Program-made: the position numbers and the translations under genes
Notes under the pieces: generated by a model
Database searches by the model: none
The model's input: only the letters and a program-made list of their open reading frames with translations
What the model was told of the DNA's origin: nothing
In this document: piece by piece, positions 30,267 through 39,754 of the stretch
Layout of the letters: each line of letters opens with the position of its first letter
Position numbering within the stretch: the stretch's first letter is position 1
Source: Mycobacterium decipiens
GTDB taxonomy: Bacteria > Actinomycetota > Actinomycetes > Mycobacteriales > Mycobacteriaceae
Direction: 5' to 3'
Length of the DNA stretch: 64,000 nt
NCBI RefSeq assembly: GCF_963853665.1
Contig: NZ_OY970459.1
Span: 1,178,001-1,242,000, forward strand

Positions 30267-32513
30267 CTACGGGGTGCCGGCCGGTTCCGCCGGGCGCACG
30301 ATGCCGTTCTGGTTCACCTCGTACACCCGCGCGGTCGCGATATCGAAGAAGATACCGACAACCTGCAGATCGGCGGAAGCGACCGCCGGTGCCACGATCG
30401 GGTGGCGGGCAAGCCTTTCCACCTGAACGGCGACGTTCACCACGCTCAGTTGGTCGGCTTCCGGGTAGCCGCTGGCCTCGGCGCTTCGGCGGGCCGGATG
30501 GTGATCCCGGAATGCGACCAGACTGTCGCGGGCATGTTCGAGCCAATGGCCGATGGGCGTCGTCGCCTCGCCCGCGGTGTCCTCCAATACGGTCGTCATC
30601 GCGGCGCACGCCGAATGTCCGCAGACGACAACCGAACTCACGCCGAGCTGGTTGACGGCGAAATCCAGCGCGGCGTCGACCGATCCGTCGGTCGGAACGG
30701 TCGGGACCAGGTTGCCGAAGTTGCGGACGGTGTACAGGTCACCGGGCCCGCTGGCGGTGATGACGTTCGGCAGGATCCGTGAGTCGGCACACGTCAGGAA
30801 CAGTGCATACGGGTCCTGCTTGTCGGCAATGTGGGGGTGTAACACCGCCGCACCGTTGCGGTGGTACTCATTGACGCGGTCGAGAATCGACGCGTTGCCA
30901 TCGCCATTGCGGTCGCCGCGCGCGGAGCGCCAGGGAACGAGTCCGATCGGATCGGACGCGTAGTGGCGCTTCGGCGGGCTAGCGTGCGCGTGATGTAGCT
31001 TCGCGGGCGACGTTTCGACGATTGCTACCACCCCGCCCCGTGCCTCGTGGGCGCGTTTCCAGTCGGAGATGGCATCGGAAACGGAGTCGTCGATGTAGTC
31101 CGCGTTCAGGTTCAGCGTGACCTCGGCCCCTTCCGGCAGCGTCGACAGCACGGTGGTCAGGCGGGGCAGCAGCAAGAAGCTCAACGTGCCGTCGATATCG
31201 ATCCGCCATTGCTTCGACTGCTCGCCACCCACCGGTCTCACTTCGACGGGCGCGCGTACAACCCGGACCAGGAGGAATACAATCGCAACGGCAAGTCCAA
31301 TGGCCACACCTTCGAGCAGGTTAAGGAACACCACACACACGATGGTGATTGCGTAGATTGCGAAATTGCCTGTGCGCCAGGCCAGTTTGATGTGGGCCAG
31401 CGTGATGAGCTGGGCACCGATCACGATGAGCAAGCCGGCCAGCGCGGCCTTGGGAATGAGTTCCACCAGGTTGGTGAACAGGGACGCGAACAGCAGCACC
31501 CACACGCCGTGCAGCACCGCCGACATCCGGGTCCGGGCCCCGGCGGCCACATTGGCGGAGCTGCGCACGATGACACCGGTGATCGGCAACCCACCGAGCA
31601 ATCCGGATACCACGTTCGCGCTGCCCTGCCCGATTATCTCTCGGTTGAAGTCCGTGCGCGGGCCGTGATGCAGCTTGTCGACGCCGACCGCGCACAGCAG
31701 CGATTCGACACTGGCGATCAAAAAGATCGTGAGGGCGCCGACAACTATGGCGCCGATCTCGTTCGTCCATGGTTGCCCGCTCGGCAAGGTTTCGGGAAGC
31801 CGGGGCAGGCTAATGGCTTCGAAGAAGTTGCCCGAAAGGTTAATTCGCTCCACATGGAAGTCCACGACCAGCGATAACGTGGTCGCCCCGGCGATGGCTA
31901 TGAGTGGGCCGGGAACGATACGCACCTTGGCGGGCAGCTTCGACCACACCAACAACAGGGCGATGACCGTGCCGCCAATGATCACTTCATGCAGCTCGTG
32001 GTTGAGGATCCCGTTGGGCAACGCCACGATGTTCTGCCACGCCGAGCTATGCGCTGTGCCACCCAGCAAGACATGAATTTGCTGCAACGCGATGGTGATC
32101 CCGATGCCCGCCAGCATGGCGTGCACCACGACCGGCGCAATGGCCAGCGCAGCGCGAGCCAGCCGACTCAGGCCGAACACGATCTGCAGTACACCCGCGC
32201 CGATGGTCATCACGGCAAGCGTCGGCCAGCCGAGCTCCTGGATCAGCCCGGCGACCACCACGGTGAGACCCGCGGCCGGGCCGCTGACCTGAACCGACGA
32301 CCCACCGAGCGATCCGGCGACAATGCCGCCTACCACCGCGGCGATCAACCCGGCGATCAGCGGGGCCCCGGAGGCGATCGCGATCCCCAGCGAAAGTGGC
32401 AACGCGACGAGGAACACCACGAGTGATGCGGGAACGTCGTGCCGCAGATTGGCCAGGATCGACTGAGATCGAGATCCGGGCGTATCGGCCGAGCTGCTGA
32501 CAGCGGTGCTCAT
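30267..32513 (-). CDS. SulP-type anion transporter fused to beta-carbonic anhydrase (Rv3273-like)
   Basis: Three modules in 748 aa. Residues about 20-400 form a SulP permease with roughly ten or more hydrophobic helices. Residues about 425-500 are STAS-like, with TLSFLLLPRLTTVLSTLPEG. Residues about 520-740 are a beta-class carbonic anhydrase with zinc-site motifs CADSRIL and HSACAAM. The fusion suggests bicarbonate uptake coupled to CO2/bicarbonate interconversion at the membrane, as proposed for related proteins. ATG 32513 follows GAGGAG. The 263 bp upstream (32514-32776) contain no convincing gene. Confidence 0.92.
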   Translation of the reverse strand: MSTAVSSSADTPGSRSQSILANLRHDVPASLVVFLVALPLSLGIAIASGAPLIAGLIAAVVGGIVAGSLGGSSVQVSGPAAGLTVVVAGLIQELGWPTLAVMTIGAGVLQIVFGLSRLARAALAIAPVVVHAMLAGIGITIALQQIHVLLGGTAHSSAWQNIVALPNGILNHELHEVIIGGTVIALLLVWSKLPAKVRIVPGPLIAIAGATTLSLVVDFHVERINLSGNFFEAISLPRLPETLPSGQPWTNEIGAIVVGALTIFLIASVESLLCAVGVDKLHHGPRTDFNREIIGQGSANVVSGLLGGLPITGVIVRSSANVAAGARTRMSAVLHGVWVLLFASLFTNLVELIPKAALAGLLIVIGAQLITLAHIKLAWRTGNFAIYAITIVCVVFLNLLEGVAIGLAVAIVFLLVRVVRAPVEVRPVGGEQSKQWRIDIDGTLSFLLLPRLTTVLSTLPEGAEVTLNLNADYIDDSVSDAISDWKRAHEARGGVVAIVETSPAKLHHAHASPPKRHYASDPIGLVPWRSARGDRNGDGNASILDRVNEYHRNGAAVLHPHIADKQDPYALFLTCADSRILPNVITASGPGDLYTVRNFGNLVPTVPTDGSVDAALDFAVNQLGVSSVVVCGHSACAAMTTVLEDTAGEATTPIGHWLEHARDSLVAFRDHHPARRSAEASGYPEADQLSVVNVAVQVERLARHPIVAPAVASADLQVVGIFFDIATARVYEVNQNGIVRPAEPAGTP

Positions 32514-32776
32514 GGTAAGACTCCTCGGAACGGTCGGAACGTCATCGGCGGCGGTCCGCTAGCGCAAGCTGACGACCCTCCATGACCGGCGTGAACGTGG
32601 TGTATCAATGGGGTGTCCACCGGGGCGTCGTAATAGACGGGCCTCGCAGACAGCAAATGAATGTTGCCGCCCGCGAAAGGCGCATGAAAATCCTCCACGA
32701 GGGACTGGCTGATGCTATGAACCCGGCACGGATTCATTGACAACTCAAAGAAAGCCATTGTTCTTGACTGACGAAC

Positions 32777-33964
32777 TCAGGGGCGAGCCAGCAGCACGGC
32801 GTTGTGCGCACCGGCGGCAGGCGGCGCATCGGTGACCGCAGCGCGGAAGCTGGAGTAGCGCGCCGGAGTGCGGATCACCGTGACGGCGTCCGCACCGCTA
32901 CCGACATCGAGGGCGAGGTCGTTCTCGGCGAACAGGGGGGTGTCGACGACCTGTTTCCAGGTGTAGGCGAGGCAGGCCATGAGGCCGTTGGCCTGCAGCA
33001 GTTCTACCCATTCTGCAGCAGTCTTGCTGACCAGCGCGGATTCCAGCTCGTCGGTCAACTCGGAGTAGTTGATGGACCGCGCGCGTTGTTCGCTGAACCT
33101 CTGGTCGTCCAGGAGGTCGGGCCGACCGATGAGGTGACACAGCTTCTCCCAGTGCTTGGGCACATACGCGCTGATGACGATGTACCCATCGGCGGTGCGG
33201 AACGCATCCGATGGCTGGGTGGCGAAGCCGACTCCCTTGCGCCGCTTGCCCTTAGCTGCCGGTTCAGGTTTGGGCTGGTCGCCGTCGTCCGGCCGGTTGA
33301 GGTGCATGGTCAGCTGGTTGGCTTGCAGCCCCACCGCGACGTCGTACATCGCGACCTGTACGACGTCGGCCACTCCGTGTCGCTCGCGGTTGAGCAGCGC
33401 GGCCAGCACCGCCTGGGCCAGCACGTGACCGCTGGCGTTGTCGACGAGCTGGAACGGGATTATCTGAGGCTTGCCGTCCGGGGTGGGCATCCCGGTGGTC
33501 ATGCCGGCCTCGGCGGCCACCATCAGGTCGACGCCCGGCCGGCTGCCGTGCGGGCCATTGCCGCCGTAGGCCGTCAGGCGCGCGTAGATCAACTTGGGAT
33601 TGCGCGCGCGCAACTCATCGGGGCCCAGGCCCAGCCTTTCCATGGTGCCCGGCCGAAACGCCTCCAGGACGACGTCGGCGGTGTCGGCGAGCCGCAGTAT
33701 CTGCTGCTTGGCCTCGTCGGTGGTCAGGTCCACGGTCACCGATTTCTTGCCCCGGTTGTTGGGCAGGAAGTAGGTGGCCAGCGGCGGGCGTCCGGGCAGC
33801 ACCGAGGTAATCCGACGGGCCGCTTCACCGCCGGGCGCCTCGACCTTGATGACCTCGGCCCCCAGGTCGGCCAGCACCTGCCCGGCCAGCGGCCCGGCTA
33901 CGTTCTGGGTGAAATCCAGCACCCGAAATCCGTCAAGCGGTCTGGCGGGGTTGCTGTTCGGCAT
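32777..33964 (-). CDS. CaiB/BaiF family III CoA-transferase (Rv3272-like)
   Basis: Transfers CoA between carboxylic acids through an enzyme-bound anhydride. The N-terminus GFRVLDFTQNVAGPLAGQVLADLGAEVIKVE is the family signature. The catalytic Asp is probably Asp175 in QLVDNASGH, aligned with Asp169 of formyl-CoA transferase. There is an odd basic insertion AAKGKRRKGVG near 230. Length 395 aa fits. No neighbouring pathway indicates its acids. A 179-bp gap separates it from the divergent CDF-like gene; I see no clear promoter there. Confidence 0.9.
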   Translation of the reverse strand: MPNSNPARPLDGFRVLDFTQNVAGPLAGQVLADLGAEVIKVEAPGGEAARRITSVLPGRPPLATYFLPNNRGKKSVTVDLTTDEAKQQILRLADTADVVLEAFRPGTMERLGLGPDELRARNPKLIYARLTAYGGNGPHGSRPGVDLMVAAEAGMTTGMPTPDGKPQIIPFQLVDNASGHVLAQAVLAALLNRERHGVADVVQVAMYDVAVGLQANQLTMHLNRPDDGDQPKPEPAAKGKRRKGVGFATQPSDAFRTADGYIVISAYVPKHWEKLCHLIGRPDLLDDQRFSEQRARSINYSELTDELESALVSKTAAEWVELLQANGLMACLAYTWKQVVDTPLFAENDLALDVGSGADAVTVIRTPARYSSFRAAVTDAPPAAGAHNAVLLARP

Positions 33965-34143
33965 CGGCGGGGCCCTTCTCTAGCGTGCGGCGCTCTCCCT
34001 GTGCAGCGCCGCGGTCGCTGTCGGGTACGCCCCATCTTGTGATCCCCCCGACAGCCGGGAAGCTGCTCGTTAGTCAGCGTAACCATAGGGGCTCGCGACG
34101 CCGCAGCCACCGTCCGGCTCGTGTTGCCTCTACCATCGGCGGG

Positions 34144-34812
34144 ATGGAGACGACGACGGACCACTGCGGTGGATCCACGCTGGATTCGCCCCTGTCGGTC
34201 GCGCGAGACGCCGAGTGGCAGCGCAACGTTCGGTGGGCCCGACGGCTGGCGTGGGTCAGCCTGACCGTCTTGCTCACCGAGGGCGCCGTGGGGCTGTGGC
34301 AGGGTCTTGCGGTCGGATCCGTCGCGTTGACCGGGTGGGCGCTCGGCGGCGGATCCGAGGGCCTGGCCAGTGCGATGGTGCTGTGGCGCTTCACCGGCGA
34401 CCGGCTGTGGTCGGCGACCGCGGAGCGGCGCGCCCAGCGCGGAGTTGCGGTGTCGTTCTGGCTGGCGGCCCCCTATATCGCAGCCGAGTCCATCCGTCAC
34501 CTAGGCGGCGAGCATCGCGCCGAGACCTCGGTGATCGGCATCGGACTGACAGCGATCGCCCTGCTGCTCATGCCGATACTTGGCTGGGCCAACCACACGC
34601 TGGGCGCGCGGCTGGAGTCGGAGGCCACCGCGGGCGAAGGCACCCAGAACTATCTGTGTGCTGCGCAGGCCGCCGCCGTTCTGCTCGGCCTGGCCATCAC
34701 CGCCGCCTGGCCGGGCGGTTGGTGGATCGACCCCGCGATCGGGCTGGCTATCGCCGGTATTGCGGTCTGGCAGGGTATCCGCACCTGGCGTGGCCACGCC
34801 TGCGGCTGCTAG
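34144..34812 (+). CDS. CDF-like cation transporter membrane protein (Rv3271c-like)
   Basis: 222-aa protein with about six transmembrane helices, usually annotated only as a membrane protein. The pattern GAVGLWQGLAVGSVALTGWALGG, then YIAAESIRHLGG, LMPILGWANHTLG and WWIDPAIGLAIAGIAVWQGI follows the cation diffusion facilitator family. The usual first metal site Asp (as in DSxxE) is replaced by GGSEG, so transport may be altered. It ends GHACGC, possibly metal-binding. Start 34144 matches the remembered length; the upstream frame is unlikely coding. It converges with ctpC, supporting a metal role. Confidence 0.75.
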   Translation: METTTDHCGGSTLDSPLSVARDAEWQRNVRWARRLAWVSLTVLLTEGAVGLWQGLAVGSVALTGWALGGGSEGLASAMVLWRFTGDRLWSATAERRAQRGVAVSFWLAAPYIAAESIRHLGGEHRAETSVIGIGLTAIALLLMPILGWANHTLGARLESEATAGEGTQNYLCAAQAAAVLLGLAITAAWPGGWWIDPAIGLAIAGIAVWQGIRTWRGHACGC

Positions 34813-37031
34813 CGCGCCTCCAGCGTGGTTTGGTCCAGGCGGTAGCGGATCAACCGGGAACTGTTGGCCACCACCGCCACCGACGACGCGTTGTGCAGGA
34901 TGGCCGCCAGCACGGGCGACAGCGCACCGCCCGCGCCGATCAGCAGCCCAGCGGCGTTGACCGCGATGGACATGCCATAGTTCTGCCGGATTACATCCAC
35001 CGCCCGGCCACCCAGATCCCGCACGTCGAGCAGGCGGTGCAGGTCATCGTTGGCCAGCGCGACGTCGGCGGTCTCGACGGCCACGTCGGTTCCGGCCAGG
35101 CCCATGGCGATCCCGATATCGGCGGCCGCCAGCGCTGGGGCGTCGTTGATGCCGTCCCCGACCATCCCGACGACGTAGCCGTCGTCCTGCAGCTCGCGCA
35201 CCACCTCGAGCTTGTCCTCCGGCATCACCTCGGCGCGCCATTCATCGATCCCCAGCTCGCCGGCCACAACCTGGGCAATCTCCGGATGGTCGCCGGTGAG
35301 CATGACGATTCGGCGGACGCCGTTGGCCCGTAACTTCGTCAGCACCTGCGCCGCTTCGGGACGCACTTCGTCGCGCAGGCTGATCAGGCCGACCAGCGTG
35401 CCGTCCACCGCGAGCAACAGCGGTGTCTCCGCCTGGCGGCGCAGCTTGTCGACCCACTCCGACGCCTTCCGCGACACCTTCACCTTCTCGGCTCGCAGCA
35501 ACGACGGGCTGCCCAGCAACAGGGTCCGGCCGTCGGCCCAGGTCCGCATGCCCAGGCCGACCAGCACCTCGCACTCCTCATGCGGCGGAATGCTGATGCG
35601 GCGTTCCTCTGTCGAACGGATGACCGCCTCGGCCAGCGGATGACGGGAGTGGATCTCCGAGCTTGCGGCATAGGCCAGCACCTGCTCGGGCTCCCAATCC
35701 TTATGCATGGCAACGATATTGGTGACCACCGGACGCCCCACGGTCAACGTCCCGGTCTTGTCGAACACGATCGCGTCGACCCGGCCCGCCTGTTCGAGGT
35801 GGGATCCGCCCTTGATCAGGATGCCGCGGCGCGCGCCGTTGCCGATCGCCGCGCTGATCGCGGTCGGGGTGGACAGGCCCACCGCGCACGGGCATGCGAT
35901 CAACAGCATGGTCATCGCGCGGCGCACATCCCCGGTGATCAGCAAGGTGATGGCCGAGAGGATGAACGAAGTCGGAACGAAGCGGCGGGAGAAATTCTCG
36001 CCGACCGTCTGGATCGGAGCCCGGTCGAGCTGAGCCTCTTCGACCCTGGTGATGATGCGCCCGATGGTGGTCTGGTTACCCACCGCCTGGGCGCGTACCA
36101 CCACCCGGCCGCGCACCACGACCGAACCGGCGTGCACGCGCGTTCCGACCATGACGCTGACCGGCAAGTTTTCCCCGGTAATCGCGGACTGGTTGACGAT
36201 CGCTTCGCCGTCGACCACATCGCCGTCGACCGGGATCGCGACGTGGTCGTGGACCACCACCTCGTCACCGATCTGCACGGTATCGATCGGCACCTGGACC
36301 TCGGTGCCCGCGTCGGGGCCCTCGGTCAACCGGACCCAGGCCGTGTCCTGGTTGCCGCGCAGTAGCTCCGAAATAGCCCGTCGGGTCCGCCGCAGCGTCA
36401 GATCCTGTAGGTACTCACCGATATTGAGCAACCACAGCACGGTGAGCGCGACCACGTTCTCGCGCAGGATGAGGCTTGCCACGGTCGCCGCGGTGACCAG
36501 TGCATCGGTGCCGGCCTTACCGGAGCGGAGTGAGCGCAATGCGCCGCGCAGGAACGGGTAACCGGTGAAGACGGTGACGCCAGTGGCCACCAGCTGGGCG
36601 CTCGACCCGAGCAACGGCGGTTGTTTCAACACGTAGCGGCGCATACCGAGCAAGGCCAGCGCCGCACCACCGAGGACCATGCGAAGCACATCGGTGTTGC
36701 GGATCTCGGACGAATGCGGTGGTCGCGCCGGGATCAGTTCGGCGGCGACGTGCGCGGCACCCGAGATCGCCGCCAGCACCGCCGAGCGGTCGCAGCGTCT
36801 GGGCGAATACCACACCACGACCGACCCGGTACGTGGGTAGGCGTGCACGACGCGCACACCGGTCTGCTTGGCGACAGCCTCCTCGACCGCGACTGCGCGC
36901 CGGGAATTGCAGCGGACCCATGCGACCTTTACCCGCATGCGTCCGGCCGCATCCGATACCACTTCCAGGGCGGGGTCGTCCGGGGCAGCGTCGTCGGATC
37001 CGACCACGTCTGGTGCGATAGCGAGGGCCAT
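34809..37031 (-). CDS. ctpC: P1B-type metal-transporting ATPase CtpC
   Basis: Heavy-metal P-type ATPase; M. tuberculosis CtpC protects against zinc and has also been assigned manganese export. An N-terminal HMA-like domain (about 20-90) lacks a CxxC. The membrane metal motif is CPC in LLIACPCAVGLSTPT near 380. The phosphorylated Asp424 is in DKTGTLT, and hinge GDGINDAPAL lies near 640. It is 740 aa, with a slightly longer N-terminus than the remembered 718. It follows pacL1 by 10 bp on the same strand, forming the pacL1-ctpC operon. Confidence 0.95.
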   Translation of the reverse strand: MALAIAPDVVGSDDAAPDDPALEVVSDAAGRMRVKVAWVRCNSRRAVAVEEAVAKQTGVRVVHAYPRTGSVVVWYSPRRCDRSAVLAAISGAAHVAAELIPARPPHSSEIRNTDVLRMVLGGAALALLGMRRYVLKQPPLLGSSAQLVATGVTVFTGYPFLRGALRSLRSGKAGTDALVTAATVASLILRENVVALTVLWLLNIGEYLQDLTLRRTRRAISELLRGNQDTAWVRLTEGPDAGTEVQVPIDTVQIGDEVVVHDHVAIPVDGDVVDGEAIVNQSAITGENLPVSVMVGTRVHAGSVVVRGRVVVRAQAVGNQTTIGRIITRVEEAQLDRAPIQTVGENFSRRFVPTSFILSAITLLITGDVRRAMTMLLIACPCAVGLSTPTAISAAIGNGARRGILIKGGSHLEQAGRVDAIVFDKTGTLTVGRPVVTNIVAMHKDWEPEQVLAYAASSEIHSRHPLAEAVIRSTEERRISIPPHEECEVLVGLGMRTWADGRTLLLGSPSLLRAEKVKVSRKASEWVDKLRRQAETPLLLAVDGTLVGLISLRDEVRPEAAQVLTKLRANGVRRIVMLTGDHPEIAQVVAGELGIDEWRAEVMPEDKLEVVRELQDDGYVVGMVGDGINDAPALAAADIGIAMGLAGTDVAVETADVALANDDLHRLLDVRDLGGRAVDVIRQNYGMSIAVNAAGLLIGAGGALSPVLAAILHNASSVAVVANSSRLIRYRLDQTTLEAR

Positions 37032-37041
37032 GTCGAGGCGA

Positions 37042-37323
37042 TCAGTGGTCGTGGTCGTGGACGTCGCCGATCGCGGGAGTGGGCGCTTCCTCGCCGATGC
37101 GCTCGCGCGCTTCGGCCATCACATCGGCCACCCTGAGGCGGGCCGATTCCGCGGCCTCCTCGGCCTTGCGGGTTCCGCGCAGGCCCAGCTCGGCGGCCGA
37201 TACCGCGGTCGCACGAAGCGGCGCCTTGGCCGCGGCCTTGCGCACAACGTCGTAGGCGGCTGCGCCGACCACCCCGTGGACTACCAATGTGGCCGCCTTC
37301 GCCAAAAATCCGTACGCCGCCAT
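37042..37323 (-). CDS. pacL1: PacL1 metal-binding membrane partner of CtpC (DUF1490; Rv3269-like)
   Basis: Small protein reported in M. tuberculosis to associate with and stabilise CtpC and bind zinc. It has 93 aa: an N-terminal hydrophobic helix (about 3-25), an Ala/Glu-rich amphipathic stretch resembling coiled coil, and the C-terminal metal motif D-V-H-D-H-D-H at residues 87-93, which matches the remembered PacL1 motif apart from one conservative change. It lies immediately upstream of ctpC. A GGAAGG ribosome site precedes the ATG. A promoter with a dyad in the spacer is found upstream. Confidence 0.92.
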   Translation of the reverse strand: MAAYGFLAKAATLVVHGVVGAAAYDVVRKAAAKAPLRATAVSAAELGLRGTRKAEEAAESARLRVADVMAEARERIGEEAPTPAIGDVHDHDH

Positions 37324-37372
37324 TGCTTGAACCTTCCTTCCGGTCTATCACTGTGAATACGTGTTGGCCACG

Positions 37373-37401
37373 ACATTAACATCAAAATATCGCTATATCA
37401 A
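37373..37401 (-). promoter_or_regulatory. pacL1-ctpC promoter with dyad in the spacer
   Basis: On the minus strand TTGATA (37401-37396), a 17-bp spacer and TAATGT (37378-37373) form a sigma-70-like promoter 50 bp before pacL1. The palindromic ATAT-CGCT-ATAT (37387-37398) overlaps the -35 element and spacer. That is where an ArsR/SmtB-type metal sensor would block transcription. Confidence 0.5.
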
Positions 37402-37442
37402 CATGGATTCGAGCCGGTCGTCGTGGGGATTTATCGTTCGCG

Positions 37443-38186
37443 TCAGAGGACGCGGGTGACCTTTTCGGTTTCAATCCGGCGCTGCAGCACGGTCGGATCG
37501 GGATTGGCGACCTGCACCAACGACGCCCCGGCGGCCAGCACCGCGAGCAGGCCGTCTACCAATTCATCGGGTCCGGCCCACGAAGCGGTGGACAGCACCC
37601 GATCAGCTGCCGTCAAACCCCTTGCCGCCGCGGACGTCTCACAGTCGCGCAGGATCTGCTCGACAGATCGGCCAGCGAGCGCCGGACCCGGTTTGGGCTC
37701 GGGAACTATCTGGTCGCCGTGCACCCGCACCGCGGTCGCGTAGTCGGTCACGCCGACCGGTAGGTCGGCAGCCGGCCGACCGAACGGATCCAGCGACAGC
37801 ACCGCCACCTCGCCGCCCGGCGCCGTGCTGCTCAACGCCGAGTCCGCCTCGTCCAGGCGTTCGGCGGTGCACAGCGCAATATCGACTGGGGAGCCGGCTG
37901 GGGAATCGTCGAGTATCGCCTCGGCGCCAATCCACCACACGCCGAACAAGACCGCCGCGGTCTGCCAATGGGCCGGCAATAGGATCGCAATCCGGCTGGT
38001 CGGCGTGGCGGCCAGCTCGTCGCGCAACAGGTTGCCGGTTTTGGCAGCCCAGTTGGCCAGCGTCACGGCGGATAGTTCGATGCGCTCGCCGGTGGCGTCG
38101 TCGTAGTAGGTGATGCGCGGGCCGACCGGGTCGGCGCGCAGCATCGGATCCAGGATCGCCGCGCTAAGGGTGGTCAGTTGATGCAT
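37443..38186 (-). CDS. TIGR03089-family protein (Rv3268-like), AMP-ligase-related
   Basis: Conserved actinobacterial protein of 247 aa that resembles the N-terminal part of AMP-forming ligases (ITYYDDATGERIELSAVTLANWAAKTGNLL; IAILLPAHWQTAAVLFGVWWIGAEAI). It stops well short of the adenylation core, so catalysis is doubtful. Its start overlaps the lcp1 stop region by 13 bp, indicating cotranscription with the cell-wall ligase. The role is unknown. A 119-bp gap to pacL1 holds that gene's own promoter. Confidence 0.82.
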   Translation of the reverse strand: MHQLTTLSAAILDPMLRADPVGPRITYYDDATGERIELSAVTLANWAAKTGNLLRDELAATPTSRIAILLPAHWQTAAVLFGVWWIGAEAILDDSPAGSPVDIALCTAERLDEADSALSSTAPGGEVAVLSLDPFGRPAADLPVGVTDYATAVRVHGDQIVPEPKPGPALAGRSVEQILRDCETSAAARGLTAADRVLSTASWAGPDELVDGLLAVLAAGASLVQVANPDPTVLQRRIETEKVTRVL

Positions 38187-39676
38187 TCCGGTGCGTCAGA
38201 GCCGGCGGTAAGGATCGGCGAGGGCGGGGGAGCGGTGTCGTCAGGGGACCCGAGGTTCGACGCGCGGGCCGGCGATACCATGCCGTTCGGGTCGCCACCC
38301 CCCAGGCCGGAGCCGGGGCCACTGTAATCGTCGGCCAGCACTACTCGCACCGATCCGGCCGGGATGGACGCGTCGGCGACCACCGGCAACCCGCCCAGTT
38401 CCTTTGCGACCTCCTGTGCGCCCAGGTCGTCGTCCTTGGCGGCACGCACCTGGCTGCCCTTCACGTGGCCGCCGTCGTTGTTGCCCACAGATCCGGCAGT
38501 AAACCCCTTGGCGCTCAACACTTTTGAAACAGCCGTCGCCAGCCCGTTGATGTCGGTGTCGTTGACCACGTTTGCCGTGGTCTTGGCGGGCGCGTAGGCC
38601 AGCTCCTCGGTTTTGCCCTGGTCCTGCTCGTGTAGCAAGCCGGCGACCCAGTCCTGGACCTGACGCGGATCCACTCGCACCACGCTTTGCATGCCGTCGT
38701 CGCTCCAGCCGGACCCGTCGAGCACCGGGATGGTGGCGAAGGCGACGTTACCGCCGGCGAGCTTCTGTAGTTGGCGGACGAAATCCATGACGTTCCACCC
38801 GGAAGAGAGCACCACCGAGCGCTGCACCGCCTGCTCCAGCCGTTTCAGGGTGGCGGGGCTGGACAGCGTCTGCCCGGAGATGACCCGGTGGGCCAGCGAG
38901 GCCATCACTGCCTGCTGGCGCACCACCCGGTCCAGGTCGCCGCGGGGCAGGTCGTGACGCTGGCGAACGAAGCTGAGCGCTTGTGGACCGTTGAGTTTCT
39001 GCTGGCCGGCTGGGAAGTCGGCACCTGAAAGTGGTTCGTACACCGGATCTTTGAGGCAGACGTCGACGCCGCCGAGCGCGTCGGCGATTAGTGAGAAGCC
39101 GAGCAGCCCGATCTCGGCGTAGTGGTCGACGGTAACGCCGGTGAGGTCGGCAACGGTCTTGATCAGAGCTTCACGACCGGCCTCGGTGCCCGCGGCCGCT
39201 GCTTCGGTCGCCGAAGCACCAGCCTGAACCAGGTTGGCCCGCTTGGTCTCTCTGGTTTGGCCGTAGACGCCGTTGATCTTGGTCTTGCCGAGGCCGGGGG
39301 CCTGAACGTAGGAGTCCCGCGGTATCGAGATTGCGGTAGCCGACTTCCCGCTGTTGGGTATCCGGATCAGGATGATGGTGTCCGTGTTGGTGGCTTCCTC
39401 GTCGCCGGCATGCAGTGTCGCCAGTTCCTCGGCCGACAAAGGGTTGCCGTGCGCATCGGTGCGGCTGTCGAGGCCCACCAGCAAAATGTCGATCGCGCCG
39501 TCCTCGCCGCCGTGTCCCAGCGAGGGCGCGGACATATGGAAGATGCCGTCTTCGAACGACCGGACGCTGCTCCACGCCACCCCGGTGCCAAGGACGATCG
39601 TAATTGCCAGTGCCGTGAAGATCGCCCGAGCGGTACGAGCCGCACGAACCGCACCAGCCACATATTGCACAGGCAT
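38174..39676 (-). CDS. lcp1: LytR-CpsA-Psr ligase Lcp1 (Rv3267-like)
   Basis: LCP-family phosphotransferase; the M. tuberculosis counterpart attaches arabinogalactan to peptidoglycan. One N-terminal membrane helix (about 15-37) anchors an extracytoplasmic LCP domain, about 60-300, with DILLVGLDSRTD near the start and ISIPRDSYVQAPG and the VDHYAEIGLLGFSLIADALGGVDVCL segments. A C-terminal LytR_C domain covers about 360-460. It is 500 aa. It stands divergently to rmlD, whose pathway supplies the rhamnose of the same linker unit, a consistent grouping. Confidence 0.92.
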   Translation of the reverse strand: MPVQYVAGAVRAARTARAIFTALAITIVLGTGVAWSSVRSFEDGIFHMSAPSLGHGGEDGAIDILLVGLDSRTDAHGNPLSAEELATLHAGDEEATNTDTIILIRIPNSGKSATAISIPRDSYVQAPGLGKTKINGVYGQTRETKRANLVQAGASATEAAAAGTEAGREALIKTVADLTGVTVDHYAEIGLLGFSLIADALGGVDVCLKDPVYEPLSGADFPAGQQKLNGPQALSFVRQRHDLPRGDLDRVVRQQAVMASLAHRVISGQTLSSPATLKRLEQAVQRSVVLSSGWNVMDFVRQLQKLAGGNVAFATIPVLDGSGWSDDGMQSVVRVDPRQVQDWVAGLLHEQDQGKTEELAYAPAKTTANVVNDTDINGLATAVSKVLSAKGFTAGSVGNNDGGHVKGSQVRAAKDDDLGAQEVAKELGGLPVVADASIPAGSVRVVLADDYSGPGSGLGGGDPNGMVSPARASNLGSPDDTAPPPSPILTAGSDAPECIN

Positions 39677-39754
39677 CTCACTAGATTACTTGCGTAACGG
39701 CGTCAAGCCGGGTAGCCAGCCCCGGCGTGCCCGAGGCGTGCCAGACTCAAGCGC

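Noticed and set aside
32510..32758. 82-aa minus-strand ORF overlapping the SulP/carbonic anhydrase start by ATGA
   Set aside because: Low GC, no ribosome site, no hydrophobic or family pattern; it is more likely the leader of the downstream gene.
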